Assembly (NCBI RefSeq): GCF_022844465.1
Contig: NZ_JALHLP010000003.1
Location: forward strand, 1-64,000
DNA: 64,000 bases
Direction: 5' to 3'
Source of the DNA: Bradyrhizobium sp.
Lineage (GTDB): Bacteria > Pseudomonadota > Alphaproteobacteria > Rhizobiales > Xanthobacteraceae
A program made the translations under genes and the position numbers. Shown here piece by piece: positions 45,602-54,209 of the stretch; the first letter of the stretch is position 1; each line of letters begins with the position of its first letter. A model generated the notes under the pieces. It did not search any database and was not told where the DNA came from. It saw only the letters and a program-made list of their open reading frames with translations.

Positions 45602-47143
45602 TTATATGGATTGCTTGCGGTCGCGCAGCAGCGAAAAGAGCCATCCCCTGCCGAACAGCAGCAGGATCAAGAACCCGTAGATGAATGCGCCGGTGGCGAT
45701 CAGCAGGACCAGCGCCGTCTCGTCGCGAAAGACGCGCATCGGCGCGAAATAGAAACTGGCGAATCGCGCGGTGCCCCACAATGCGCCCGCGAGCACGATG
45801 CCGGCCACGGCAAACCTGGCCAGCGAGATGATCCAGGCGCGATCGAATTCGAGATAGCCGGCCCTCACCGCAAACAACAGCACCAGCAAGAGATTGACCC
45901 AGGCCCCGACGGCGGTGGCGAGCGCCAGGCCGATCTGCGCCAGCGTCCCCATCAGCGCGACCTTGAGCGCGACATTGACCGCAACGCCTGTCAGCGCCGC
46001 CTTTACCGGCGTGGCGGTGTCCTGGCGGGCATAAAACGTCGCCACCGCGCTGCGGATGGTCACGAACGGAATGAGCCCCACCGCATAGGCCGCCAGGGTC
46101 GCGCCCGCGGTCGCCGCATCCGCATTCGAGAACGCGCCGCGCGCAAACATCGCGCGCATGATGAAGTCCGGGACGGTCAGGAAGGCGGCCACGAACGGTA
46201 CCGAAAACAACAGCGAGAACTCGAACGCGCGCCGCTGCGCGGCCGACGCGCCGGCGACGTCGTTGCCGGCAAGGCGGCGCGACATTTCCGGCAGCAGCAC
46301 GGTGCCGATGGCGATCCCGATCACGCCGATCGGCAACTGGTTCAGACGGTCGGCATAATAAAGCGCCGCAAGCGCGCCGGCCGGTAGAAATGTTGCGATG
46401 ATGGTGTCGGCAAACAATGCGATCTGGGTTCCCATCGAACCAAGGGTCGCAGGCCCCAGCGCCCTAAAGAACGCCCGGACGTCGTCGTCGAGCTTGAAGA
46501 TGGCGAATTTCGGCAGGATGCCGCGTCTCGCCGCGTCGCCGGCCAGCAGCAGGAACTCGAGGATCCCGGCCAGCAACACGCCCCACGCCGCGGCGTGACC
46601 GGCGCCGGGAAACAGCCCCGCCAGCGCCAGCGTTGCCATCATCGACAGGTTGAGAAAGATCGGCGCGGCGGCGGCGCTGGCGAAGCGGTGAATCACGTTG
46701 AGCATGCCGCCGTAGAGCGTCACCAGCGTGATCAGCAGCAGATAGGGAAACGTGATCCGGGTCAGCGCAATCGCCAGTTCGCCGCGCGCCGGATCATCGG
46801 CAAATCCCGGCGCCAGCACGGCGATCACCTGGGGCATGAACAGCCAGGCCAGCAGGAGCAGGATGAGCTGGCTGCCAAACAGCAGCGTGAAGATGCGGTC
46901 GGCGAACAGTTTTGCCGAGGCTTCGCCCTGACCCCGGACATGGGCATAGGCCGGCACGAACGCGGCGTTGAAGGCGCCTTCGGCGAAGATCGCCCGGAAA
47001 TGATTGGGCAACCGCAGCGCCACGAAAAACGCGTCGGCCACCGGGCCGGCGCCGAGAATGGCCGCGAGCATGATGTCGCGCGCGAAACCGGTCAGCCGCG
47101 AAAGAAGCGTAAAGCCGCCGACGGTGAAGATGCGTCCGAGCAT
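45602..47143 (-). CDS. murJ: Lipid II flippase MurJ
   Basis: A 513-residue MurJ/MviN with about fourteen membrane helices. The start LLSRLTGFARDIMLAAILGAG and AFFVALRLPNHFRAIFAEGAF carry the conserved arginines used for lipid II binding. The GVIGIAIGTVLLPEMSRRL segment is also typical. It moves lipid II for peptidoglycan synthesis. The gene follows the aminotransferase gene by 116 bases on the same strand; the upstream cluster makes LPS sugars, so the two pathways share location but not necessarily a transcript. Confidence 0.93.
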   Translation of the reverse strand: MLGRIFTVGGFTLLSRLTGFARDIMLAAILGAGPVADAFFVALRLPNHFRAIFAEGAFNAAFVPAYAHVRGQGEASAKLFADRIFTLLFGSQLILLLLAWLFMPQVIAVLAPGFADDPARGELAIALTRITFPYLLLITLVTLYGGMLNVIHRFASAAAAPIFLNLSMMATLALAGLFPGAGHAAAWGVLLAGILEFLLLAGDAARRGILPKFAIFKLDDDVRAFFRALGPATLGSMGTQIALFADTIIATFLPAGALAALYYADRLNQLPIGVIGIAIGTVLLPEMSRRLAGNDVAGASAAQRRAFEFSLLFSVPFVAAFLTVPDFIMRAMFARGAFSNADAATAGATLAAYAVGLIPFVTIRSAVATFYARQDTATPVKAALTGVAVNVALKVALMGTLAQIGLALATAVGAWVNLLLVLLFAVRAGYLEFDRAWIISLARFAVAGIVLAGALWGTARFASFYFAPMRVFRDETALVLLIATGAFIYGFLILLLFGRGWLFSLLRDRKQSI

Positions 47144-47259
47144 TCGCCGCTTCTAGCGCAGTTTGGCAAAACGGCGAAATCCGGCCACCGGCAATTCAAG
47201 CCTGAGTTTGTTCGAAAGCCGGCCGCGATTCTGCCCGCAGGCGGCGCTTAAGCGCGGGT

Positions 47260-48411
47260 TCACGCGGAAAGCGCGCCGCGCACCGCCTCGATGATCCGCG
47301 CCTGCGTCGGTGCGTCGAGATAGGCGTGCATCGGCAGGCTGATGACGTCATTCGAGAGCCGTTCGCTCACCGGCAACCCGCCGTCGGCCACGGGAAAATC
47401 CCGGTAGGCCGTCTGCTGATGCATCGAGCGCGTGTAATAGATCGCGGTCGGAATGCCCTGCGCCTTCAGGGCTGCGGCGAAACCGTCGCGGTCAACCCCC
47501 TGCGGCAGGCGGATGGTGTACTGCGCCCACACCGAGGTGCAGCCGGGCGCGAGCCTCGGCACCGTCACCAGATTGCCCAGCCCCCGCGAATAGCGCGCGG
47601 CGACCGCGTTGCGGGCCGCGATCTCGTCCTCGAAAATCTTCAGTTTCTCGATCAGCACCGCCGCCTGGATGGTATCGAGCCGGCCGGTGAGACCGAGCCT
47701 GACATTGTCGTATTTGTCCGCCCCCTGGCCATGAACGCGAATGCTGCGCAGGGTTTCGGCAAGGCCGTCATCGTCGGTGAAGATCGCGCCGCCATCGCCG
47801 AAGCAGCCGAGCGGCTTGGCCGGAAAGAAGCTGGTTGCGGTCGCCAGTCCGAACGTGCCGAGCCGGCGGCCCTGATAGCTGGCGCCGAAGCCCTGGGCGG
47901 CGTCGTCAAGCACGAACAGGCCCTCGCTCGCTGCGATCGCCGCAATCGCGTCGTGGTCGGCGCTTTGCCCGAACAGGTCAACCGGGATCACCGCCCGCGG
48001 CTTCAGGCCGCGATGCCTGGCGGTCGCAATCCCGCGCGTCAGCGAGCCGGCATCGATGTTGAACGTCGCCTCATCGACATCGACGAACACAGGCGTTGCG
48101 CCGGTCAGCGCCACCGCCTCGCCGGTTGCGCAAAACGTGAACGAGGGACACAGCACGGCATCGCCGGGGCCGACCTGCTTTGCCATCAGCACCATCAGCA
48201 ACGCATCGGTGCCGCTGGCGCAACTGACGACATGCCTGGCGCCGGAGAACTTTGCGAGCGCGGCTTCCAGCGCCGTCACTTCCGGGCCGTTGATGAACTG
48301 GCAATGGGCCAGCACGCGGGCGACCGCCTCATCGATCGTTTTGCCGAGCCGCCGGCGCTGCGCGGCGATGTCGATAAAGGGAACCGGTTCTGGACGCATG
48401 TGCTGGTTCAT
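47260..48411 (-). CDS. DegT/DnrJ/EryC1 family sugar aminotransferase
   Basis: A 383-residue PLP enzyme that adds an amino group to a keto-sugar nucleotide. Conserved blocks include FINGPEVTALEAAL, SCASGTDALLMVL, CPSFTFCATGEAVAL, and the cofactor lysine in SFFPAKPLGCFGDGGAI. The motif LDDAAQGFGASYQGRR is typical of WbpE/PglE-like enzymes. Its start at 48411 has AAGG just upstream. It follows the Gfo/Idh gene by 29 bases, so together they probably make an amino sugar for LPS. Confidence 0.9.
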   Translation of the reverse strand: MNQHMRPEPVPFIDIAAQRRRLGKTIDEAVARVLAHCQFINGPEVTALEAALAKFSGARHVVSCASGTDALLMVLMAKQVGPGDAVLCPSFTFCATGEAVALTGATPVFVDVDEATFNIDAGSLTRGIATARHRGLKPRAVIPVDLFGQSADHDAIAAIAASEGLFVLDDAAQGFGASYQGRRLGTFGLATATSFFPAKPLGCFGDGGAIFTDDDGLAETLRSIRVHGQGADKYDNVRLGLTGRLDTIQAAVLIEKLKIFEDEIAARNAVAARYSRGLGNLVTVPRLAPGCTSVWAQYTIRLPQGVDRDGFAAALKAQGIPTAIYYTRSMHQQTAYRDFPVADGGLPVSERLSNDVISLPMHAYLDAPTQARIIEAVRGALSA

Positions 48412-48440
48412 GGAGCCTTGCAAGTTCTTGAACAGGATGT

Positions 48441-49448
48441 TCAGCCGGCGACGCGGCGCGGTCCCTTGCGCGCGGAGGCCGCGGGCTTGGGCGGCTGCTC
48501 GAGGCAACGGATTGCGATTTCGAGGCTGGCGACGCCCTCGTCGCCGGTGACCGCCGGCTCATTGCCGGTGCGGACGGCATCGAGGAAGGCGATCAATTCG
48601 GCGCGCAACGGCTCGTCATGGCCGACCGGCAGATGGCGCATCGAATAGCTGCCGTCGGGCTTGAAGCCGAAGCACTCCGTCACCTGCCGCGTCAGGAGAT
48701 CACCCATGACATACTTGCCGCGGGTCGCGACCGTGACGTTGCGCGCCTTGAACGGCGTCAGCCAGTTGGTGTTGATGTGGGCAAGCACCCCCGAGGCGGT
48801 GCGGAATTGCAGCAACGCGATGTCCTCGCGCTCGGCGACGGCGCTGGAAAGCTGCGGCTGCACCTCGACGATATCGGATTCGGTGAACCAGCGGATCAGG
48901 TCGATGTCGTGAACGGCAAGATCGATGACGACGCCGACATTCGACATCCGCGGCGGAAACGGCCCGACGCGGGTGATGCCGATGGAAAGAATGTCTTCGC
49001 CCGCAATCGCCTGCTTGATCGCGACGACCGCCGGGTTGAAACGCTCGACATGACCGACCATCAGCGTCACGCCGGCGGTGCGCGCGGCATCGACGATGCC
49101 CCGCCCCTCCTCGACGGTCGAGGCGACCGGCTTCTCGACCATGATGTGGATGTTGCGGGCGATGCAGGCGAGCGCGATCTCGTGATGGAGGTGGGTCGGC
49201 GCCGCGATCGTGATGGCGTCGACGCCTTCTTCACACAACTGGGCGAGGCTTTCGAACGCCCGGCAGCCGACCAGCGCTGCGGCCCGCGCACGGTGCTCCG
49301 GCAACGGATCGACGATACCGACCAGCGTGACGCCGGGCAGGCCGGCCAGCACCCGGGCATGGTTGCTGCCCATCACGCCGGCGCCAACGACGCCCACGCG
49401 CAGCGCGCGACCACCGTCAGCCTTTGCGCCGAATACTCCGGAACTCAT
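48441..49448 (-). CDS. Gfo/Idh/MocA family oxidoreductase
   Basis: A 335-residue NAD(P)-dependent dehydrogenase. GVVGAGVMGSNHARVLAG binds the dinucleotide, and IMVEKPVAST carries the EKP motif with the catalytic-type lysine. The VIDLAVHDIDLIRWFT segment gives the conserved Asp/His. Next to a DegT aminotransferase this layout recalls the WlbA/WbpB sugar oxidation step in diamino-uronic acid synthesis, but no acetyltransferase or 2-epimerase is adjacent. The basic tail SARKGPRRVAG is family-atypical. Confidence 0.87.
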   Translation of the reverse strand: MSSGVFGAKADGGRALRVGVVGAGVMGSNHARVLAGLPGVTLVGIVDPLPEHRARAAALVGCRAFESLAQLCEEGVDAITIAAPTHLHHEIALACIARNIHIMVEKPVASTVEEGRGIVDAARTAGVTLMVGHVERFNPAVVAIKQAIAGEDILSIGITRVGPFPPRMSNVGVVIDLAVHDIDLIRWFTESDIVEVQPQLSSAVAEREDIALLQFRTASGVLAHINTNWLTPFKARNVTVATRGKYVMGDLLTRQVTECFGFKPDGSYSMRHLPVGHDEPLRAELIAFLDAVRTGNEPAVTGDEGVASLEIAIRCLEQPPKPAASARKGPRRVAG

Positions 49449-49613
49449 GTGATCGACCCCAACGGTATTCTCGGCGAGTAGCGCCCCGGCGGTTCTCTAG
49501 CACGGCGTCACAAATGTGGCGAATGCGATCACCCCTTTCCGGACACGTTTTGATTCAAAGAATTACATAGCCCCGACCGTGACTTAGGCACCGGAACGGT
49601 ATCGCCCCGCCCG

Positions 49614-51026
49614 CTAGCTGCGCTGATAATCATCCTCGATGCGAATGATGTCGTCTTCGCCGAAATAGCTGCCGGTCTGGACCTCGATCAGTTCGAGCTG
49701 AATCTTGCCGGGATTCTCCAGCCGGTGAACCGCGCCGATCGGAATATAGACCGATTCGTTCTCATGAACGGTATTGACTTGGTCGTTGACCGTCACCTGC
49801 GCCGTCCCGCGCACCACGATCCAGTGTTCGGCGCGATGGTGATGCTTCTGCAGCGACAGGCGCCCGCCCGGCTTGACGATAATGCGCTTGACCTGGTGGC
49901 GCTCGCCGTTGTCGACCGATTGATAGGAGCCCCAGGGACGGTGGACCCGGATGTGATCTTCCGTCACCTGCGGGGCGACCGTCTTCAGTTTCGCCACCAG
50001 CCGCTTCAGCCCGTTGGCGTCCTTTTGCCGGCTCACCAGCACCGCGTCCTGGGTGGCGACCACCACGAGATCATCGACGCCTTCCAGCGCGACCAGCGCC
50101 CGGTCGGTCGATACGTTGCAATTGCGGGAATCCTCGAACACCGCCATGCCGCGGACTGCGTTGCCGTCGCCGTCCTTGTCGGACAATTCCCACACCGCGT
50201 GCCAGGAGCCGACGTCGGACCAGCCGCACGCAACCGGGACCACGGCGGCGCGCGAGGTTTTCTCCATCACCGCGTAATCGATCGAGATCGAGGTTGCGGA
50301 CGCAAAGGCGGCTTCGTCGAGCTTGACGAAACCGAGGTCGCGGCCGGCTTTCGACACCGCGTCGGTGACCGCCTGCACGCTTGCCGCATCGAACTTGCGA
50401 TACTCATCCAGCAGCACCGCGGCGCGGAACATGAAGTTGCCGCTGTTCCAGAGATAGCCCGACTCGACATAGCCCGCCGCGGTCGCCGCATCGGGCTTTT
50501 CGACGAATTTCGCCACCGCGTGAACCTTGCCGGAAATCACCGCGCCCGGCTTGATGTAGCCATACTCGGTGGCGGCGCGCTCGGGCTGCACGCCGAAAGT
50601 CACGATGTGCCCGGCCTCCGCAGCGGCCAGCCCGTCACGGCACGCGGCGAGGAACGCCGCCACATCAGACACCAGATGATCGGCGGCCAGCGCCAGAACG
50701 ATCGCCTCTGTCTCGCGCGCCTGCGCAAACACGCCGCCGGCCGCGATCGCAGGCCCGGAATCGCGGCGCATCGGCTCCAGCAGCACGTCGGCCTCCATGC
50801 CGATTTCCGCCAGTTGCTCCATGACCATGAAGCGGTAGGCGTTGTTCGTGATAACGATCGGCCGTTCGAACAGTGTCGCATCGGAGACCCGCCCCAGCGT
50901 GTCCTGGAATGTCGAACGCGTCCCGAACAGCCGCAGAAACTGCTTGGGATGGACCTCGCGCGAGGCCGGCCACAGCCGCGTCCCGGCGCCGCCGCACATG
51001 ATCAGGGGGGTAATTCGTCGGTTCAT
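49614..51026 (-). CDS. manC: Mannose-1-phosphate guanylyltransferase / mannose-6-phosphate isomerase
   Basis: A 470-residue type II bifunctional enzyme (ManC/XanB/CpsB). The N-terminal nucleotidyltransferase begins MCGGAGTRLWPASREVHPKQ, and EKPDAATAAGYVESGYLWN is its sugar motif. The C-terminal cupin (about 350-465) with HRPWGSYQSVDNGERHQVKR and QKHHHRAEHWIVV is the isomerase part. It makes GDP-mannose for LPS or exopolysaccharide. The upstream epimerase gene ends seven bases before the ATG, so they are coupled. Confidence 0.93.
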   Translation of the reverse strand: MNRRITPLIMCGGAGTRLWPASREVHPKQFLRLFGTRSTFQDTLGRVSDATLFERPIVITNNAYRFMVMEQLAEIGMEADVLLEPMRRDSGPAIAAGGVFAQARETEAIVLALAADHLVSDVAAFLAACRDGLAAAEAGHIVTFGVQPERAATEYGYIKPGAVISGKVHAVAKFVEKPDAATAAGYVESGYLWNSGNFMFRAAVLLDEYRKFDAASVQAVTDAVSKAGRDLGFVKLDEAAFASATSISIDYAVMEKTSRAAVVPVACGWSDVGSWHAVWELSDKDGDGNAVRGMAVFEDSRNCNVSTDRALVALEGVDDLVVVATQDAVLVSRQKDANGLKRLVAKLKTVAPQVTEDHIRVHRPWGSYQSVDNGERHQVKRIIVKPGGRLSLQKHHHRAEHWIVVRGTAQVTVNDQVNTVHENESVYIPIGAVHRLENPGKIQLELIEVQTGSYFGEDDIIRIEDDYQRS

Positions 51027-51033
51027 CGGCGTC

Positions 51034-52023
51034 TCAAATCCTGTAATGGTCGCGATACCAGGCGACGAAATCGCGGAGCCCGTCCTCGATCGAGGTCTGC
51101 GGCCTGAAGCCGGTGTCGCGCGTCAATTCGGCGACGTCGGCGAAGGTCTCGATCACGTCGCCGGGCTGGATCGGCAGCATCTGCCTGATCGCCGCGCGGC
51201 CCAGCTCCCGCTCCAGAACGGTTACCACATGGGTCAGTTCCTCCGGATGATTATTGCCAACATTGTAAATCCTGGCCGGCGCACCGGCCTCCGGGCCGCC
51301 CTCGCGCGGGGGCTGCTCGACCAGCCGCAGCACGGCGGTGGTCACATCGTCGATATGGGTGAAATCGCGGCGCATCCTGCCATGGTTAAAAAGCCTGATC
51401 GGGGAACCCTCCAGGATCGCCTTGGTAAACAGGAAAACGGCCATGTCGGGCCGTCCCCACGGCCCGTATATGGTAAAGAAGCGCAATCCCGTCACCGGTA
51501 GTCGATAGAGGTGACTGTAGGAATGCGCCATCAACTCGTTCGCCTTCTTGGTGGCGGCGTAAAGGCTGACCGGATGGTCGGTCCGGTCAGCAACCGAAAA
51601 CGGCAGCTTGGCATTGGCGCCGTAGACCGACGACGACGACGCATACACCAGGTGGGTGCAGCCGTGATGCCGGCAACCTTCCAGCACGTTGACGAAGCCC
51701 TGCAGGTTGGCGTCGACATAGGCATGCGGGTGTTCGATCGAATGACGCACGCCAGCCTGCGCGGCGAGATGGATCACGCGTGCAAAGTTGTTTCCTGCGA
51801 ACAAACGCGCCATGGCGGCGCGATCGGCGAGATCGATCTGCTCGAACGAAAAGCGCGGCGCGCCGCGCAGCAGATCCAGCCGCGCCCGCTTCAGCGCCGG
51901 GTCGTAGTAGCTGTTGAGGTTGTCGAGACCGACCACGGCGCGGCCTTCCGCCAGCAGCCGGCGCGCGACATGGAAGCCGATGAAGCCCGCGGCTCCGGTG
52001 ACCAGTATCGGTTGATCCGCCAT
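51034..52023 (-). CDS. UDP-glucuronate 4-epimerase-type NAD-dependent epimerase
   Basis: A 329-residue extended SDR enzyme. The cofactor loop is GAAGFIGFHVARRLLAEG, followed by GLDNLNSYYDPALKRARL, the wording of the UDP-glucuronate epimerases (LpsL, CapI). The catalytic SSS and YAATK are present, and FFTIYGPWGRPDMA is also typical. It would turn UDP-GlcA into UDP-GalA, used in rhizobial LPS cores. The ATG at 52023 has GGGG at better spacing than that at 52026. It starts the pair with manC. Confidence 0.88.
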   Translation of the reverse strand: MADQPILVTGAAGFIGFHVARRLLAEGRAVVGLDNLNSYYDPALKRARLDLLRGAPRFSFEQIDLADRAAMARLFAGNNFARVIHLAAQAGVRHSIEHPHAYVDANLQGFVNVLEGCRHHGCTHLVYASSSSVYGANAKLPFSVADRTDHPVSLYAATKKANELMAHSYSHLYRLPVTGLRFFTIYGPWGRPDMAVFLFTKAILEGSPIRLFNHGRMRRDFTHIDDVTTAVLRLVEQPPREGGPEAGAPARIYNVGNNHPEELTHVVTVLERELGRAAIRQMLPIQPGDVIETFADVAELTRDTGFRPQTSIEDGLRDFVAWYRDHYRI

Positions 52024-52195
52024 CATTTCCCCGGAAGGCGCTCAGGCCAGAAATCTTCGTCAGCGCCTCTTTACCCGCCTTGCCGCGGCCGCCGCAACAC
52101 CTGCCCCGCCGCTATTGCCAGACCGGCCTGAAAACCATACCAAGACGCCGAATTGCACCGCTTATGCAAACCCTCTCAAGATCCGCACGGGCGAG

Positions 52196-53155
52196 ATGCG
52201 CCAGCTCCTGCTTTCGACATTGAAGATCGTGGTCTCGGCGGCGCTGCTGTATCTGGCGCTGCGCAAGGTCGATCTTGCCGAGTTGGCTGCGCGACTCAAC
52301 GTCTCCAGCCTGGGCTGGATCGGGCTGGCGATCGCCGTCACCTTTCTGCAGATTTTCGTCGGCGTGCTGCGATGGCGCGAGATCGGGGCGCTGTGCGGCG
52401 CGCCGCTGCCGACAAGGCAGGCGATGCGCTTCAACGTGATCGGAACCTTCTTCAACCAGACGCTGCCTTCCTCGATCGGCGGCGACGCGGTGCGGCTGTG
52501 GCTGGTGGCGCGCAGCGGCGCCGGCTGGCGGGCCGCCGCCTACTCCATCTTTGTCGACCGCGCCATCGGCCTGATGGCGCTCGCCGTGATCGTCGTCGCC
52601 AGCCTGCCGTGGAGCTACCGGCTGATTGCCGATCCCACCGGCAGGTCGGCGCTGCTGCTGGTCGATTTCGCGGCCCTTGCCGGCGGCCTCGGATTCCTCC
52701 TGCTCGGCAGGCTGCAATGGCCGTGGCTGAAGCACTGGTGGGGCACCCATCACATCCACGCCTGCTCGGCGATCGCCAACCGCGTGCTGTTCAGCCGCGC
52801 CCACGGCCCCAGGGTCGCGCTATTGTCGCTGCTCGTGCATGTGCTCACCGTCGTCATCGCCTGGTGCGTGGTGCGATCGATCGCCGCCCCCGTGAGGTTC
52901 GATCAGGTTTTCCAGCTTGTCCCGCCGGTCATGATGATCACCATGATGCCGATTTCGATCGCCGGCTGGGGCGTTCGCGAAGCCACGATGGGGCTGGCGT
53001 TCGGATATGCCGGGCTGATGGCCAGTGAGGGCGTCAATGTTTCGCTGCTGTTCGGTGCGGTCTACTTTATCGTCGGCGCGATCGGCGGGCTGGTCTGGAT
53101 CTTCAGCGCCGAGAAGGCCGCGCGTGGCGCTGGGCCCATCAGCATTCCGAAATGA
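52196..53155 (+). CDS. LPG_synthase_TM family membrane protein (second copy)
   Basis: A 319-residue polytopic protein of PF03706 with about eight helices. Conserved elements are FNVIGTFFNQTLPSSIGGDAVRLW (about 75-98), the YSIFVDRAIGLMAL segment and ISIAGWGVREATMGLAFG. In O-antigen clusters such proteins are candidates for flipping lipid-linked sugars. It is followed by a WecA-like gene after 12 bases on the same strand. The start at MRQLLLSTL is chosen just before the first helix; the frame is open upstream to 52115. Confidence 0.84.
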   Translation: MRQLLLSTLKIVVSAALLYLALRKVDLAELAARLNVSSLGWIGLAIAVTFLQIFVGVLRWREIGALCGAPLPTRQAMRFNVIGTFFNQTLPSSIGGDAVRLWLVARSGAGWRAAAYSIFVDRAIGLMALAVIVVASLPWSYRLIADPTGRSALLLVDFAALAGGLGFLLLGRLQWPWLKHWWGTHHIHACSAIANRVLFSRAHGPRVALLSLLVHVLTVVIAWCVVRSIAAPVRFDQVFQLVPPVMMITMMPISIAGWGVREATMGLAFGYAGLMASEGVNVSLLFGAVYFIVGAIGGLVWIFSAEKAARGAGPISIPK

Positions 53156-53167
53156 TCCGCGGGTAGC

Positions 53168-54190
53168 ATGGCCAATTCGCAACTAGCGCTGTCGTTTGCC
53201 ACTGCCGCTGCCGCGGGATTGCTGTCCGGCGTCATGATCTGGGCGATCCGCCCGCTGCTGCTGCAGATCGCGCTCGCACAGCCGAATGCGCGCTCTTCCC
53301 ATCGCGACCCGACGCCGCAGGGCGCGGGCGTCGCGGTGATCACGGCCACGCTGACGGCGGCGGTGGCCGCGGTCGCACTGGCCGGCTCCGCCGGGGCGAC
53401 GATCCCGTTTCCGGTGTTCGCTGCGACCGTCCTGATCGCGGTCGTCGGCCTTGCCGACGACATCCGTTCGATTCCGGTGTTGCCGCGGTTCCTGCTGCAG
53501 GGGGTGGCCGTCGCGGCAGTCATCCTTGCCGCCCCTGAAAACCTCCGGATCGTTGCTTCCGGCCCGATCTGGCTCGAGCGCGCAGTGCTGGTGCTGGCCG
53601 GGCTCTGGTTCGTCAACCTGGTCAACTTCATGGATGGACTGGATTTGATGACGGCAGCCGAGATGGTCCCGATCACCGGCGCGGTCGTCCTGCTCGGCTG
53701 GCTCGGCATCCTCCCGGCGTCGACCACGCTTGCCGCCGCCGCGCTGTGTGGCGCGCTGCTCGGTTTCGTACCGTTCAACCGGCCGGTGGCGAAGATATTT
53801 CTCGGCGACGTCGGCAGCCTGCCGATCGGCCTCCTGGTCGGGTGGTGCTTGCTGCAGCTCGCCTGGCACCAGCAGATCGCGGCCGCGCTGTTGCTGCCCC
53901 TCTATTATCTGGCCGACGCGACTTTCACCCTGTTGCGGCGGATGGCAAGGGGCGAGCGGTTCTGGACGGCGCACCGCACGCACTTCTACCAGCGCGCCAC
54001 CGACAACGGCTTTTCGGTGTGGCGCGTGGTAGGCGAGGTGTTTGCGCTCAACGTCGGGCTGGCCGCATTGGCGACCGGCGCGGTCATGACCTCGTCGGCC
54101 GCGATCTCAAGCCTGCTCCTGGTCGTCGGCGGCATCGCGACGGCGCTGGTGATGTACCGCTTCTCGCGCCGGCAGGCGTCGCCAACTTAG
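53168..54190 (+). CDS. Undecaprenyl-phosphate glycosyl-1-phosphate transferase (WecA/WbpL-like)
   Basis: A 340-residue MraY/WecA-family polytopic enzyme that starts lipid-linked O-antigen by moving sugar-1-phosphate to undecaprenyl phosphate. Signature elements are SSHRDPTPQGAGVAVI near the start, VGLADDIRS, NFMDGLDLM with the catalytic Asp, FLGDVGSLPIGLL, and HRTHFYQRA for the uridine/phosphate loop. It sits in an operon with the flippase-like gene. Length and motif order are normal for WbpL-type proteins. The sugar is probably an N-acetylated hexosamine derivative, inferred from the family. Confidence 0.9.
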   Translation: MANSQLALSFATAAAAGLLSGVMIWAIRPLLLQIALAQPNARSSHRDPTPQGAGVAVITATLTAAVAAVALAGSAGATIPFPVFAATVLIAVVGLADDIRSIPVLPRFLLQGVAVAAVILAAPENLRIVASGPIWLERAVLVLAGLWFVNLVNFMDGLDLMTAAEMVPITGAVVLLGWLGILPASTTLAAAALCGALLGFVPFNRPVAKIFLGDVGSLPIGLLVGWCLLQLAWHQQIAAALLLPLYYLADATFTLLRRMARGERFWTAHRTHFYQRATDNGFSVWRVVGEVFALNVGLAALATGAVMTSSAAISSLLLVVGGIATALVMYRFSRRQASPT

Positions 54191-54209
54191 CGCTCCCGCA
54201 GAACCAGGA

